NCBI GenBank assembly: GCA_022059125.1 | Contig: JAEUWY010000002.1 | Span: 4,774,001 to 4,838,000, forward strand | Source: Corynespora cassiicola | Taxonomy: Eukaryota > Ascomycota > Dothideomycetes > Pleosporales > Corynesporascaceae | Length of the DNA stretch: 64,000 bases | Reading direction: 5' to 3' | Part shown: positions 9,718 through 21,018 of the stretch, one piece after another | Position numbering within the stretch: position 1 is the first letter of the stretch | Layout of the letters: each line of letters starts with the position of its first letter | Program-made: the position numbers and the translations under genes | The notes under the pieces: model-generated | Seen by the model: only the letters and a program-made list of their open reading frames with translations | Database searches by the model: none | Told to the model about the DNA's origin: nothing

Positions 9718-12700
9718 CTAGCTGCTAGACAGCACAGCAGACCACTCAGATTCGACTTCTAGCTGTGCATACAGATATGCGAGTGCATCCTGCGAGATCA
9801 CGCGCGATGGGTGATCGTCTCGGAGTACTCGTGCCTCGACTGCGACTACGTGCTCGAGCAGCTCTACCGCCTTCTCCACCTGTCCGTCGGCTCGGTATGC
9901 TCCTGCGAGCTCGTGCTGCGATGCCAGTCGGTCGGGGTGGTCTTCCGCCAGCTTCTCCTTTACTTTGACGACGTGCTCGAGCAGCTCCACTGCCTTCTCC
10001 ACCTGCCCGTCGGCTTCGTATGCTCCTGCGAGCGCGTGCTGCGATGTCAGTCGAGAGGGGTGGTCTTCCGCCAGCTTCTCCCATACTTTGACGACGTGCT
10101 CGAGCAGCTCCACCGCCTTCTCCACCTGTCCGTCGGCTCGGTATGCTCGTGCGAGCTCGTGCTGCGATGCCAGTCGAGAGGGGTGGTCTTCCGCCAGCTT
10201 CTCTTGTACTTTGACAATGTGCTCGAGCAGCTCCACCGCCTTCTCCACCTGTCCATCGGCTTCGTATGCTCCTGCGAGCTCGTGCTGCGATGCCAGTCGA
10301 GAGGGGTGGTCTTCATCGAGTCTGTCCCTCCACCTGCAGCATTCCTCAAGCCATCTAACTGCTTCGCGGATCCTGCCATCCGCCCACAGACATTGTCCCA
10401 CCACTAGACACAGCTTAGCCCACTCTTGAATGGCATCTTGCTTCATCCCGTCTAGCAACCGCAGCGCATGCGGCAGGTACCCGTTCCACACCGCCCGGTT
10501 CGCGTAGTCATCAGACGGGAAGATGTCTGCCACATGCTGGACGGCTCGTTCTGCCACGTTCGCCGCATCGCCGCGCTGCTTGATCCAGACCCTCGTAGCC
10601 AGATGCACCAGTCGGTGCATGTCGTACCACTCCTCGTCCATCTCGTCCGTCTCGCCCGTCTCGCCCGTCTCGCCCGTCTCGCTCGTCTCACCCGTCTCAC
10701 CCGTCTCACCCGTGTCGTCCATCTTGTCCATCGCGCCCATATCCTCCAGCCCGCCGTCCCGCCTTGCCAGGAACGAGTACCCGCACAGCGTGCCGATCGC
10801 CTCCTCCATCCGCGCCGCCGGCTGCACCCGCGGCAGCAGAGACCGCGGAATCGCCTTCCACTCGATGCACGACACGAACGACAGCAGCTCGGCCGCTGCC
10901 TCGTCGCGCTCTCGGATCTGCGCAAACGACACCACCCACGTCGTCGCCACCGCGTTGGCCGAGCTCTTGTATCGCGTGTCGTCGCGGAACTCCCGGCTCA
11001 TGAGCCCGACGACGTCTTGCTCCGTGCTGCGGAGCAGCCGCAGGTACTTGGCGATGGTCGTCCTGTTCCTGTTCAGGTAGGCGGCCGCCTGCGCGATGGC
11101 CAGAGGCAGCCAGGTCAGCTCGGCCAGCAGCTCGTTCGCCGCCGCCGCGTCGCGCAGCAGCTCCTTCCTGACCAGCGACTTTTCCAGGAAGCTGAACGCG
11201 TCTTGCCGGCCCATCGCCTCGAGCTCCAGCACGTCGCCGCGCGTCAGCGACACGGCCACGTCTTGGATGCGCGTCGTGTACACCACCACGCCCTCCTCGC
11301 TCTCGGGCAGGTAGTCGGCGATGCCCCTCGACCCTCCGGCCCCGAAGAGAACGTCCGGGTCGTCGGCGTTGTCGAGCACCAGCAGCCACGGTCCTGCCCG
11401 CGCCGAGCTCAGGTGCTGCTGGACCAGCTCCTTGGCGTCCTCGTCCTCGCTGGCCGCCTGCGGCAGGTGCAGCCGCTTGGCCACGCTCGCACACGCCTGC
11501 TCGTAGCTCTCCATGCTCAGCGCGGGCATCCAGAACACGGAAACGTCCGGCCGCGCCTCCTTGAACATGTACGCGAACTGCAGCGCCACCTGCGTCTTGC
11601 CCATCCCGCCGAGGCCGACGATGGACATCTTCTGGCAGTCTCGCGCCACCATCAGCCTCTGCTTCAGCACGTCGAGCTCGTCGCGTCGCCCGACAAAGTA
11701 TCGATTCTTGGAGAAGGGGAGGTAGTGGGTGGGGGTAGGTACACGTCCTGCCGCAGCATCAGCGCCGTCCGTCCACGACATCCAGCATCCACGAGTGCTA
11801 CACTAACGGCTTGCGCTGAGGGCCTCATCCACCGTGTGCGCCTTCACCACCTCCGCCGCGGGGATGGCCGACAGCACCTCCTTCGCCCACGCTGCCGCCG
11901 TGCCCGCCGCATACGCCTGCCACCGCTTGTTCTTGTGCGAGTCGGCGTAGTCGCAGATGCCGCGCACCACGAGGCACGGGAAGTTGTTCATCAGGCCGGC
12001 CGCCTCCATCTCGAAGCAGAGCACGCCGCCGAGGTCGGCGCTGACCCCGTCGCGCTGGGCGGCGTCTCGCATCACCTGGTTTCCTGACGCGATTGTGCCG
12101 TAGTGGACCACCACCAGCTCATCTTCGTTCTCGCGCGGCTCTCGATCTTCCTGTCTGTCGGCGCTGCACTTGCTGCACGTCGGTCCGCCCTCGTGGTCGT
12201 ATGCGGCCTCGAAGAGCACGTCAGGCCCCGTCTTGCCGCGCTGGAACCTGGGAACGCCTTCGAGCTTGGACAAGTGCTCAGCCAGCCTGCTCTTGCCCCG
12301 AAGCTCGTTCGCCCGTACTCGCGCCACCGCAGCGAGCAGCATCTGCGGCGGCGAGTTGAGCGACCCTGTCCGCTCGAACCCGCTCGGCGTCGCCTTCCCC
12401 ATGTCGTACTGCACCACCCCGCCGAAGGTCCTGTCGGGCTGGCTGACCACCACGTCTCCCAGCCGGATGTCCACCTCTTCGCTGGGCACTCCCCCGCCGA
12501 TGCCCACCATCAGCCCGAACCGGATCCCCTTGAACGTGGCCCGCATCTGCGTCGCCACGACCGCCGCCGGGTTGTTGCCGATGCGGCCGGCGGGCAGGCA
12601 CACGATGGCCACGTTGTGCCCGCCGATCGACCCCAGCGCGTACAAGTTCTCGTCGTTGTCGGCGAGGTCGCGCTCGAGGTCGTCGTGCTCCTCGTCGAGC

Positions 12701-12783
12701 ATCTCCTGGGCGGCGGCCAGCTCGACGGGCAGCGCGCACACCCATCCCACCGTGTAGTCTTCGCGGCGCAGCTGGTGCGACAT
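9718..12783 (-). CDS. NLR-type protein PNP_UDP/NB-ARC/TPR, short copy (4 TPR units)
   Basis: Two frames join through a 60-nt intron (11748-11807, donor GTTAGT, acceptor CGGCAG) to give 1001 residues: exon 1 12783-11808, exon 2 11747-9718. Residues 1-325 are a PNP_UDP (purine nucleoside phosphorylase-like) domain (YTVGWVCALPVELAAA, VGIGGGVPS, CFEMEAAGL, VRGICDYADSHKN). NB-ARC follows with Walker A GLGGMGKT, Walker B LLVLDNADD and sensor VVVYTTR. An acidic GET-repeat linker leads to four 41-residue TPR units. In fungi such N-terminal nucleoside-phosphorylase/hydrolase domains serve as NLR effector domains and TPRs as sensors. It differs from its inverted partner mainly in TPR number. All key NTPase motifs are intact, so it is probably functional. 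Confidence 0.88.
9838..10335 (-). repeat. TPR-coding 123-bp tandem array, 4 units
   Basis: Each unit encodes 41 residues of the form LAEDHPxRLASQHxLAxAYxA followed by DGQVEKAVELLEHVVKVxEK. Four units are present here against fourteen in the inverted partner at 17955-19670. Variation is concentrated in the residues after the His (ELAGAYE, ELARAYR, ALAGAYE), which would line one face of the superhelix. Confidence 0.85.
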
Positions 12784-13234
12784 GTGTGGTCGTGAGGGGG
12801 AGGAAGGAGGGGAGGGGAGGGCTTATAGCCGAGGATATGAAGGATGAGATGGGAAGGAGTGGAGAAAAGAAGAGAAGTGAAATGAAATGGTGAAGGGCAG
12901 CCTGGCAGCCTGTCAGCCTGGCAGCCATGCTTGCTGCCGCTCAGCCTGCTCCTGCCCTGCCCTGCCCCGTCTGCCTCGTCTGCACCGCAGCTGCCCGCCT
13001 GCTGACAGCTGCCATGCGCCGCGAGGTGTGGACGTCGCAGCGCGTCGCACAGTCGCAAGCGCTGGCCCTAGCCGTGGCCTAGCGGCGGCTCTGGCTGGGG
13101 GCAGGCCTCGTGCAAGCGGGCGCCAGCGGGCCGTCCATTGGTCGCGCGCGACGCAGGCTGGGGCGTTGGGGGACAGCTCGCCGCTTGGATTGCGCAGGCG
13201 GGGGCGCGGCGGCTGCCGGGGGGGAGGGTGCTCT

Positions 13235-15033
13235 GCGCGCTGTACTTAGTAACATCACATCACACACCGTTCAACTACACAGTCAAACCTCTGGTCAAGC
13301 CTGAAACAATCCAACATCCAAATCAAAGATATGACAATTATCTCCCAATGTCACAGCCGCAATCTGTCTCCCTCTTGCACTGTTGTCAGTTCTTCTGAAC
13401 TTCGCTCTACACCCTACACTCACTTATCATGTCCAGCTTCAAACAAATGGGTCCTCGAGACAACCCTCCTCGATCTCTGCTTAGATGTACTGTGCAAATT
13501 CCGCATCTTCACTTGTTAACTAGTTTAATAACCAACCAAAACAGCATCGCAGAACATCGAAGCTGCAGTATCTGTACCTCGCACTAGCTAACAGCCACTC
13601 GCATAGCACTAATTGGTGTACAGGTTACTAGTAGACAACATCTTCTCACCAGGTAAAGATCTCGCACCAGTGCTGTCAAGCTACTTCCGCCTGCCTAAAT
13701 ACATGCTCTCCGATGTGTATCGGCGGTCAAACGGCTTCTTTAGCTTTGAAAAGCTCACTGACAAGGATGGACAATTGCAATCATACTGTACGTAGAAGGC
13801 ATGACATCTTGAATAGTTGACAGATGCTAACCCCTCATGTAGACACCTGGCTCCGCTTCCTAGTCAAAGCAGTATCGCACAGTGATAGCGCCAGTTATAC
13901 TTGGCACGAGATGACCTTCTTTTCACGTTGGGATGCTGAGCGATGTATGGTTCTCTGCATCGGAGTTGATCTTACCTTCCAAAGCACTCTGCAAGGAGTT
14001 CTATCCCAAATATGGACAGATTCTTCACCTTTAGGACCGTACTCATTGCACGTTCCCATTGTGGAAACCGTCGTCGCCATGCAAAATACATCGGTGTGGT
14101 CTATCCGAGATATCGTGCGAAGAATTGAAAAGGTCAGTATCAAGGCCTTATATTGTACCAACACTCACTCTACAGGATCGACCCCGTTCAACCCGAGGAT
14201 TTGGCGACTTTTTGATGTTGCATGAGACGGCAAGACATGCCATACATTCTTTCGAAACGCTCGATGTCACAGTTGAGACGCTAGAAGCCCTTCAACAGCA
14301 GGTTTTCGATCTTTCCGTCAAAGAACAAAGCAACTCAAAACAGGTGGATGCCTTTCATTCTACACGGAAGCAAATTGACTTTCAGCTCCGCGTATTTAGG
14401 AGCCTGCTTCATCGATCCCAGTCCACCAAAGAGCGGCTACAGAACGAGACTTCGCTTGTGAGGGCAAACGCGTCGATCAGAGCACACAGACCATTAACAG
14501 ATGCAGGCATACAACATGATTGCCCAGCGAGATAGCTTGGTGATGACGAGGCTGGGGGAGGCGTCGAGGCTCGACAGTGGGGCTATGAGGACAATCGCAG
14601 TGGTGACGATGGCGTTCTTGCCGCCGACGTTTCTATCTGTTAGTGGCGTTGTCCACATGGTAGTAATTACTGACAGGATGTAGGCTGTGTTTAGTATGAG
14701 TTTCTTCAACTACTCGCCTGCACAAAACAATCAAGCCGGCACCTGGTCGGTGTCCGACAAGTTCTGGATCTACTGGGCGTTTACGGTACCACTGACGTGT
14801 TTGACTATGGCTATCTGGTTCTGGCGGCAGGAACGGACGGGGATTGGGAAGAGAGCCGCGCAGGCATGATCGGAAAAACACCAGGACTTAGGTACGCAAA
14901 ACAAGAAGAGAGCAAGACTTTTATGAGTGTTTGAGGCCAATCGACATGTTGCAATCAGGGTTGTTGGTACGGAAAATAGCCTATATATGATGCCAAACAT
15001 GTGCACAGAAGGAGAGAAGCGAGGCATTCGACC
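13235..15033. other. Unique spacer between the arms of the inverted duplication
   Basis: This 1799-bp stretch separates the two arms and is present once in the window. It is less GC-rich than the arms and holds the CorA-like gene. The arm boundaries are abrupt: sequence identity stops exactly after GGGTGCTCT on the left and its complement on the right. Confidence 0.85.
13624..14869 (+). CDS. CorA-like Mg2+ transporter domain protein (5' end unresolved)
   Basis: Five exons join in frame: 13624-13787, 13843-14132, 14176-14457, 14501-14638 and 14684-14869, with introns of 43-55 nt. The first recognisable exon follows an acceptor (GTGTACAG), so at least one upstream exon is needed, but none could be fixed between 13235 and 13600. 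The readable product is about 353 residues. It has a cytoplasmic helical part (FETLDVTVETLEALQQQVFD, RKQIDFQLRVFRSLLHRSQS) and a C-terminal membrane pair (MRTIAVVTMAFLPPTFLSAV then FWIYWAFTVPLTCLTMAIWF). These features are typical of the large fungal CorA-like family, whose metal transport is rarely proven. The usual N-terminal 150-200 residues seem absent or cut off near the duplication boundary. Confidence 0.75.
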
Positions 15034-15484
15034 AGAGCACCCTCCCCCCCGGCAGCCGCCGCGCCCCCGCCTGCGCAATCCAAGCGGCGAGCTGTCCCCC
15101 AACGCCCCAGCCTGCGTCGCGCGCGACCAATGGACGGCCCGCTGGCGCCCGCTTGCACGAGGCCTGCCCCCAGCCAGAGCCGCCGCTAGGCCACGGCTAG
15201 GGCCAGCGCTTGCGACTGTGCGACGCGCTGCGACGTCCACACCTCGCGGCGCATGGCAGCTGTCAGCAGGCGGGCAGCTGCGGTGCAGACGAGGCAGACG
15301 GGGCAGGGCAGGGCAGGAGCAGGCTGAGCGGCAGCAAGCATGGCTGCCAGGCTGACAGGCTGCCAGGCTGCCCTTCACCATTTCATTTCACTTCTCTTCT
15401 TTTCTCCACTCCTTCCCATCTCATCCTTCATATCCTCGGCTATAAGCCCTCCCCTCCCCTCCTTCCTCCCCCTCACGACCACAC

Positions 15485-18400
15485 ATGTCGCACCAGCTGC
15501 GCCGCGAAGACTACACGGTGGGATGGGTGTGCGCGCTGCCCGTCGAGCTGGCCGCCGCCCAGGAGATGCTCGACGAGGAGCACGACGACCTCGAGCGCGA
15601 CCTCGCCGACAACGACGAGAACTTGTACGCGCTGGGGTCGATCGGCGGGCACAACGTGGCCATCGTGTGCCTGCCCGCCGGCCGCATCGGCAACAACCCG
15701 GCGGCGGTCGTGGCGACGCAGATGCGGGCCACGTTCAAGGGGATCCGGTTCGGGCTGATGGTGGGCATCGGCGGGGGAGTGCCCAGCGAAGAGGTGGACA
15801 TCCGGCTGGGAGACGTGGTGGTCAGCCAGCCCGACAGGACCTTCGGCGGGGTGGTGCAGTACGACATGGGGAAGGCGACGCCGAGCGGGTTCGAGCGGAC
15901 AGGGTCGCTCAACTCGCCGCCGCAGATGCTGCTCGCTGCGGTGGCGCGAGTACGGGCGAACGAGCTTCGGGGCAAGAGCAGGCTGGCTGAGCACTTGTCC
16001 AAGCTCGAAGGCGTTCCCAGGTTCCAGCGCGGCAAGACGGGGCCTGACGTGCTCTTCGAGGCCGCATACGACCACGAGGGCGGACCGACGTGCAGCAAGT
16101 GCAGCGCCGACAGACAGGAAGATCGAGAGCCGCGCGAGAACGAAGATGAGCTGGTGGTGGTCCACTACGGCACAATCGCGTCAGGAAACCAGGTGATGCG
16201 AGACGCCGCCCAGCGCGACGGGGTCAGCGCCGACCTCGGCGGCGTGCTCTGCTTCGAGATGGAGGCGGCCGGCCTGATGAACAACTTCCCGTGCCTCGTG
16301 GTGCGCGGCATCTGCGACTACGCCGACTCGCACAAGAACAAGCGGTGGCAGGCGTATGCGGCGGGCACGGCGGCAGCGTGGGCGAAGGAGGTGCTGTCGG
16401 CCATCCCCGCGGCGGAGGTGGTGAAGGCGCACACGGTGGATGAGGCCCTCAGCGCAAGCCGTTAGTGTAGCACTCGTGGATGCTGGATGTCGTGGACGGA
16501 CGGCGCTGATGCTGCGGCAGGACGTGTACCTACCCCCACCCACTACCTCCCCTTCTCCAAGAATCGATACTTTGTCGGGCGACGCGACGAGCTCGACGTG
16601 CTGAAGCAGAGGCTGATGGTGGCGCGAGACTGCCAGAAGATGTCCATCGTCGGCCTCGGCGGGATGGGCAAGACGCAGGTGGCGCTGCAGTTCGCGTACA
16701 TGTTCAAGGAGGCGCGGCCGGACGTTTCCGTGTTCTGGATGCCCGCGCTGAGCATGGAGAGCTACGAGCAGGCGTGTGCGAGCGTGGCCAAGCGGCTGCA
16801 CCTGCCGCAGGCGGCGAGCGAGGACGAGGACGCCAAGGAGCTGGTCCAGCAGCACCTGAGCTCGGCGCGGGCAGGACCGTGGCTGCTGGTGCTCGACAAC
16901 GCCGACGACCCGGACGTTCTCTTCGGGGCCGGAGGGTCGAGGGGCATCGCCGACTACCTGCCCGAGAGCGAGGAGGGCGTGGTGGTGTACACGACGCGCA
17001 TCCAAGACGTGGCCGTGTCGCTGACGCGCGGCGACGTGCTGGAGCTCGAGGCGATGGGCCGGCAAGACGCGTTCAGCTTCCTGGAAAAGTCGCTGGTCAG
17101 GAAGGAGCTGCTGCGCGACGCGGCGGCGGCGAACGAGCTGCTGGCCGAGCTGACCTGGCTGCCTCTGGCCATCGCGCAGGCGGCCGCCTACCTGAACAGG
17201 AACAGGACGACCATCGCCAAGTACCTGCGGCTGCTCCGCAGCACGGAGCAAGACGTCGTCGGGCTCATGAGCCGGGAGTTCCGCGACGACACGCGATACA
17301 AGAGCTCGGCCAACGCGGTGGCGACGACGTGGGTGGTGTCGTTTGCGCAGATCCGAGAGCGCGACGAGGCAGCGGCCGAGCTGCTGTCGTTCGTGTCGTG
17401 CATCGAGTGGAAGGCGATTCCGCGGTCTCTGCTGCCGCGGGTGCAGCCGGCGGCGCGGATGGAGGAGGCGATCGGCACGCTGTGCGGGTACTCGTTCCTG
17501 GCAAGGCGGGACGGCGGGCTGGAGGATATGGGCGCGATGGACAAGATGGACGACACGGGTGAGACGGGTGAGACGGGTGAGACGGGTGAGACGGGTGAGA
17601 CGGGCGAGACGGGCGAGACGGGCGAGACGGACGAGATGGACGAGGAGTGGTACGACATGCACCGACTGGTGCATCTGGCTACGAGGGTCTGGATCAGGCA
17701 GCACGACAATGCAGCGAGCGTGGCAGAACGAGCCATCCAGCATGTGGCAGACATCTTCCCGTCTAATGACTACGCGAACCGGGCGGTGTGGAACGGGTAC
17801 CTGCCGCATGCGCTGCGGTTGCTAGACGGGATGAAGCAAGATGCCATTCGAGAGTGGGCTAAGCTGTGTCTAGTGGTGGGACAATGTCTGTGGGCGGATG
17901 GCAGGATCCGCGAAGCAGTTAGATGGCTCGAGGAATGCTGCAGGTGGAGGGACAGACTCGATGAAGACCACCCTGACCGACTGGCATCGCAGCACGAGCT
18001 CGCAGGAGCATACGAAGCCGACGGACAGGTAGAGAAGGCGGTGGAGCTGCTCGAGCACATCGTCGAAGTAGAAGAGAAGCTGGCGGAAGACCACCCCGAC
18101 CGACTGGCATCGCAGCACGCGCTCGCAGGAGCATACGAAGCCGACGGGCAGGTGGAGAAGGCAGTGGAGCTGCTCGAGCACGTCGTCAAAGTACAAGAGA
18201 AGCTGGCGGAAGACCACCCCGACCGACTGGCATCGCAGCACGTGCTCGCAATGGCATACGAAACCGACGGACAGGTGAAGAAGGCGGTGGAGCTGCTCGA
18301 GCACATCGTCGAAGTAGAAGAGAAGCTGGCGGAAGACCACCCCGACCGACTGGCATCGCAGCACGCGCTCGCAGGAGCATACGAAGCCGACGGGCAGGTG

Positions 18401-19789
18401 GAGAAGGCAGTGGAGCTGCTCGAGCACGTCGTCAAAGTACAAGAGAAGCTGGCGGAAGACCACCCCGACCGACTGGCATCGCAGCACACACTCGCAATAG
18501 CATACCGAGCCGACGGACAGGTGGAGAAGGCAGTGGAGCTGCTCGAGCACATCGTCGAAGTAGAAGAGAAGCTGGCGGAAGACCACCCCGACCGACTGGC
18601 ATCGCAGCACACACTCGCAATAGCATACCGAGCCGACGGACAGGTGGAGAAGGCAGTGGAGCTGCTCGAGCACATCGTCGAAGTAGAAGAGAAGCTGGCG
18701 GAAGACCACCCTGACCGACTGGCATCGCAGCACGCGCTCGCAGGAGCATACCGAGCCGACGGACAGGTGGAGAAGGCGGTGGAGCTGCTCGAGCACGTTG
18801 TCAAAGTAAAGGAGAAGCTGGCGGAAGACCACCCCGACCGACTGGCATCGCAGCACACACTCGCAATAGCATACCGAGCCGACGGACAGGTGGAGAAGGC
18901 GGTGGAGCTGCTCGAGCACGTTGTCAAAGTAAGGGAGAAGCTGGCGGAAGACCACCCCTCTCGACTGGCATCGCAGCACGTGCTCGCAATAGCATACCAA
19001 GCCGACGGACAGGTGGAGAAGGCGGTGGAGCTGCTCGAGCACGTTGTCAAAGTACAAGAGAAGCTGGCGGAAGACCACCCCTCTCGACTGGCATCGCAGC
19101 ACGTGCTCGCAGGAGCATACGAAGCCGACGGACAGGTGGAGAAGGCGGTGGAGCTGCTCGAGCACGTTGTCAAAGTAGAAGAGAAGCTGGCGGAAGACCA
19201 CCCCGACCGACTGGCATCGCAGCACGTGCTCGCAATGGCATACCAAGCCGACGGACAGGTGGAGAAGGCGGTGGAGCTGCTCGAGCACGTCGTCAAAGTA
19301 CGGGAGAAGCTGACGGAAGACCACCCCGACCGACTGGCATCGCAGCACGTGCTCGCAATAGCATACCAAGCCGACGGACAGGTGGAGAAGGCGGTGGAGC
19401 TGCTCGAGCACGTCGTCAAAGTAAGGGAGAAGCTGGCGGAAGACCACCCCTCTCGACTGGCATCGCAGCACGCGCTCGCAGGAGCATACCGAGCCGACGG
19501 ACAGGTGGAGAAGGCGGTGGAGCTGCTCGAGCACGTCGTCAAAGTACGGGAGAAGCTGGCGGAAGACCACCCCGACCGACTGGCATCGCAGCACGTGCTC
19601 GCAGGAGCATACGAAGCCGACGGACAGGTGGAGAAGGCGGTGGAGCTGCTCGAGCACGTAGTCGCAGTCGAGGCACGAGTACTCCGAGACGATCACCCAT
19701 CGCGCATGATCTCGCAGGATGCACTCGCAGATCTGTATGCGCGGCTAGAAGTCGACTCTGGGTCGTCTGATGTGCCATCTGGCAGCTAG
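15485..19789 (+). CDS. NLR-type protein PNP_UDP/NB-ARC/TPR, long copy (14 TPR units)
   Basis: Exon 1 (15485-16460) and exon 2 (16521-19789) join through a 60-nt intron with GTTAGT donor, giving 1414 residues. The PNP_UDP domain (residues 1-325) is identical in protein sequence to the left-arm copy. NB-ARC has GLGGMGKT at about residues 370-377, LLVLDNADD at about 447-455 and VVVYTTR at about 479-485. An 8-unit GET linker follows at about 675-700, then a winged-helix-like region (WYDMHRLVHLATRVWI) and fourteen 41-residue TPR units to about residue 1390. PNP/NTPase/TPR architecture is well known among fungal NLRs. Without the intron one would wrongly call two adjacent genes. The ATG at 15485 has a matching partner in the other arm. 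Confidence 0.9.
17955..19670 (+). repeat. TPR-coding 123-bp tandem array, 14 units
   Basis: Fourteen units of 41 residues follow without interruption. The variable heptapeptide takes forms such as ELAGAYE, ALAGAYE, VLAMAYE, TLAIAYR, VLAIAYQ and ALAGAYR, and the stretch after LLEH alternates between IVEVEEK and VVKVxEK. Some consecutive unit pairs are exact duplicates (units 5 and 6), showing recent unequal exchange. Confidence 0.9.
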
Positions 19790-20470
19790 TAGCTAGCATG
19801 TTGTATAGTGTACTACTAAAAAGACCGCAAGAACCTCTGTATTCCATTTCCTCCTTACTCCTTGCAAAATGCATCTTGTACCTGCTCAACCTAAGTTAAA
19901 AATATTTAGCAACTAAAGAGCCGTGCTAGACAACACAACATAGATCCATTCAGGCAGAGAGACAAGGCACGTGATCTCCCCGTTCAGTTATTCCCGAGAT
20001 CTCGGTCTAGGTAGGCTTAGCGTTGCTTTTAGTACAGTAGAATACAGTGAGATCTGGTCACGCTAAGGCGTCTCGCCATGTTGGGAGCTTTTTGTCGTCT
20101 TCTTTCTCTGGTCGGCGAAACTCCCGGAACGCGATTCCCTAGGTTAAGATGATCTCGTAATGCTGAAAGCAACCTCTTCGTACAACAAGCCTTCACTCTA
20201 AGTATCCGAAACTCGAGAAAGCTCGTTGTGTCACGAGTAGACAGGGGGGTATCGCTGGCGAGTCGATTGACGGGGTCATCGAAACAGGCAACAACACGAC
20301 CAACACTTCAGTAGTTCGCATCGGAGGTCCATACGCTGATAGAAAATGGACTTCAGGATAGTATAATTTCTTTTGCATACGTTTTTGCACACAAATGAGA
20401 GGTTCCGAGAGACCGAAGTGCAAACCTGTCTCGCCACACAGGGTGTCTCGCCACGTTGTGACAGACGTTA

Positions 20471-21018
20471 TAATTCTGGAAAGAAATACCATATTTTGGC
20501 TTCCTCCGAATATTTTCCATTCTTTCAATACAAATATTACCATCATGTCGTGGCCTTCGTGACCAGCCAAAAATCCGGGATGCTGTAGCCAAAAATCAAC
20601 ACCATTGAAGAGATGACTCACAACGTAGCTTTTCAAGCCTCTTGAAGTCATTTGTATGATGAGCCGCTTATGTAAAATCGCTCGATTGCAGGGACTGGCT
20701 TATATTGGCCTTGCAGCTACTGTAACAGGTAAAGTTTTGCGGCATTGCCACCCTGGTCAGTACCTTAAACCTAAGCGAGCAAGGGACACGGCGGAAAGAC
20801 GGGTGATAGCGCGGTACCAAATCTTACATAATATCAATGTCAGATGTATACACGTGATCAGAAGTGACCCTATTGGCTATACCATGGGAGTCAGTCCAGG
20901 CTCTACTCCGATCGCAGAAGTGTACACAGATAGACACCAGCAAAATTGCCATAAAACAGTCATTGCCCACGTAGACTACCTGATTGTAACTCAGCTATAC
21001 AATTCCACAAAACCAGCC
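20471..21018. other. Intergenic region with no supported gene
   Basis: Frames on both strands here (20193-20651 minus, 20656-21165 plus) overlap repeat ends and show no recognisable domain. The segment probably contains the 3' flank of the adjacent pogo-type element; no clear terminal inverted repeat could be identified by eye. Confidence 0.4.

Larger units (their letters stand above)
9045..13234. repeat. Left arm of a large inverted duplication (4190 bp)
   Basis: This segment is the reverse complement of 15034-20470. The outer end begins at TAACGTCTGTCACAACGTGG and the inner end is GGGGGAGGGTGCTCT. The arm contains one complete PNP/NB-ARC/TPR gene. The right arm is 1247 bp longer, of which 1230 bp is exactly ten additional 123-bp TPR units and 9 bp an additional GET unit. 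Identity is nearly complete from the inner end through the NTPase domain and falls in the TPR region and outer flank. Confidence 0.95.
15034..20470. repeat. Right arm of the large inverted duplication (5437 bp)
   Basis: Reverse-complement partner of 9045-13234, carrying the long-TPR copy of the PNP/NB-ARC/TPR gene. Together with the 1799-bp spacer the two arms form an 11.4-kb palindromic structure. The promoter and 5' leader (15034-15484) match the left arm almost exactly, including a very GC-rich upstream segment and a pyrimidine-rich stretch before the ATG. Confidence 0.95.

Noticed and set aside
17770..19696. 590- and 608-residue minus-strand frames across the TPR array
   Set aside because: Same explanation: periodic antisense of 123-bp units. 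Ser/Cys-rich low-complexity products without family features.
9045..20470. Whether the palindrome is a transposon with terminal inverted repeats
   Set aside because: The arms carry host-type NLR genes, no transposase is present, and no target duplication was seen at 9045 and 20470. A segmental inverted duplication fits better.
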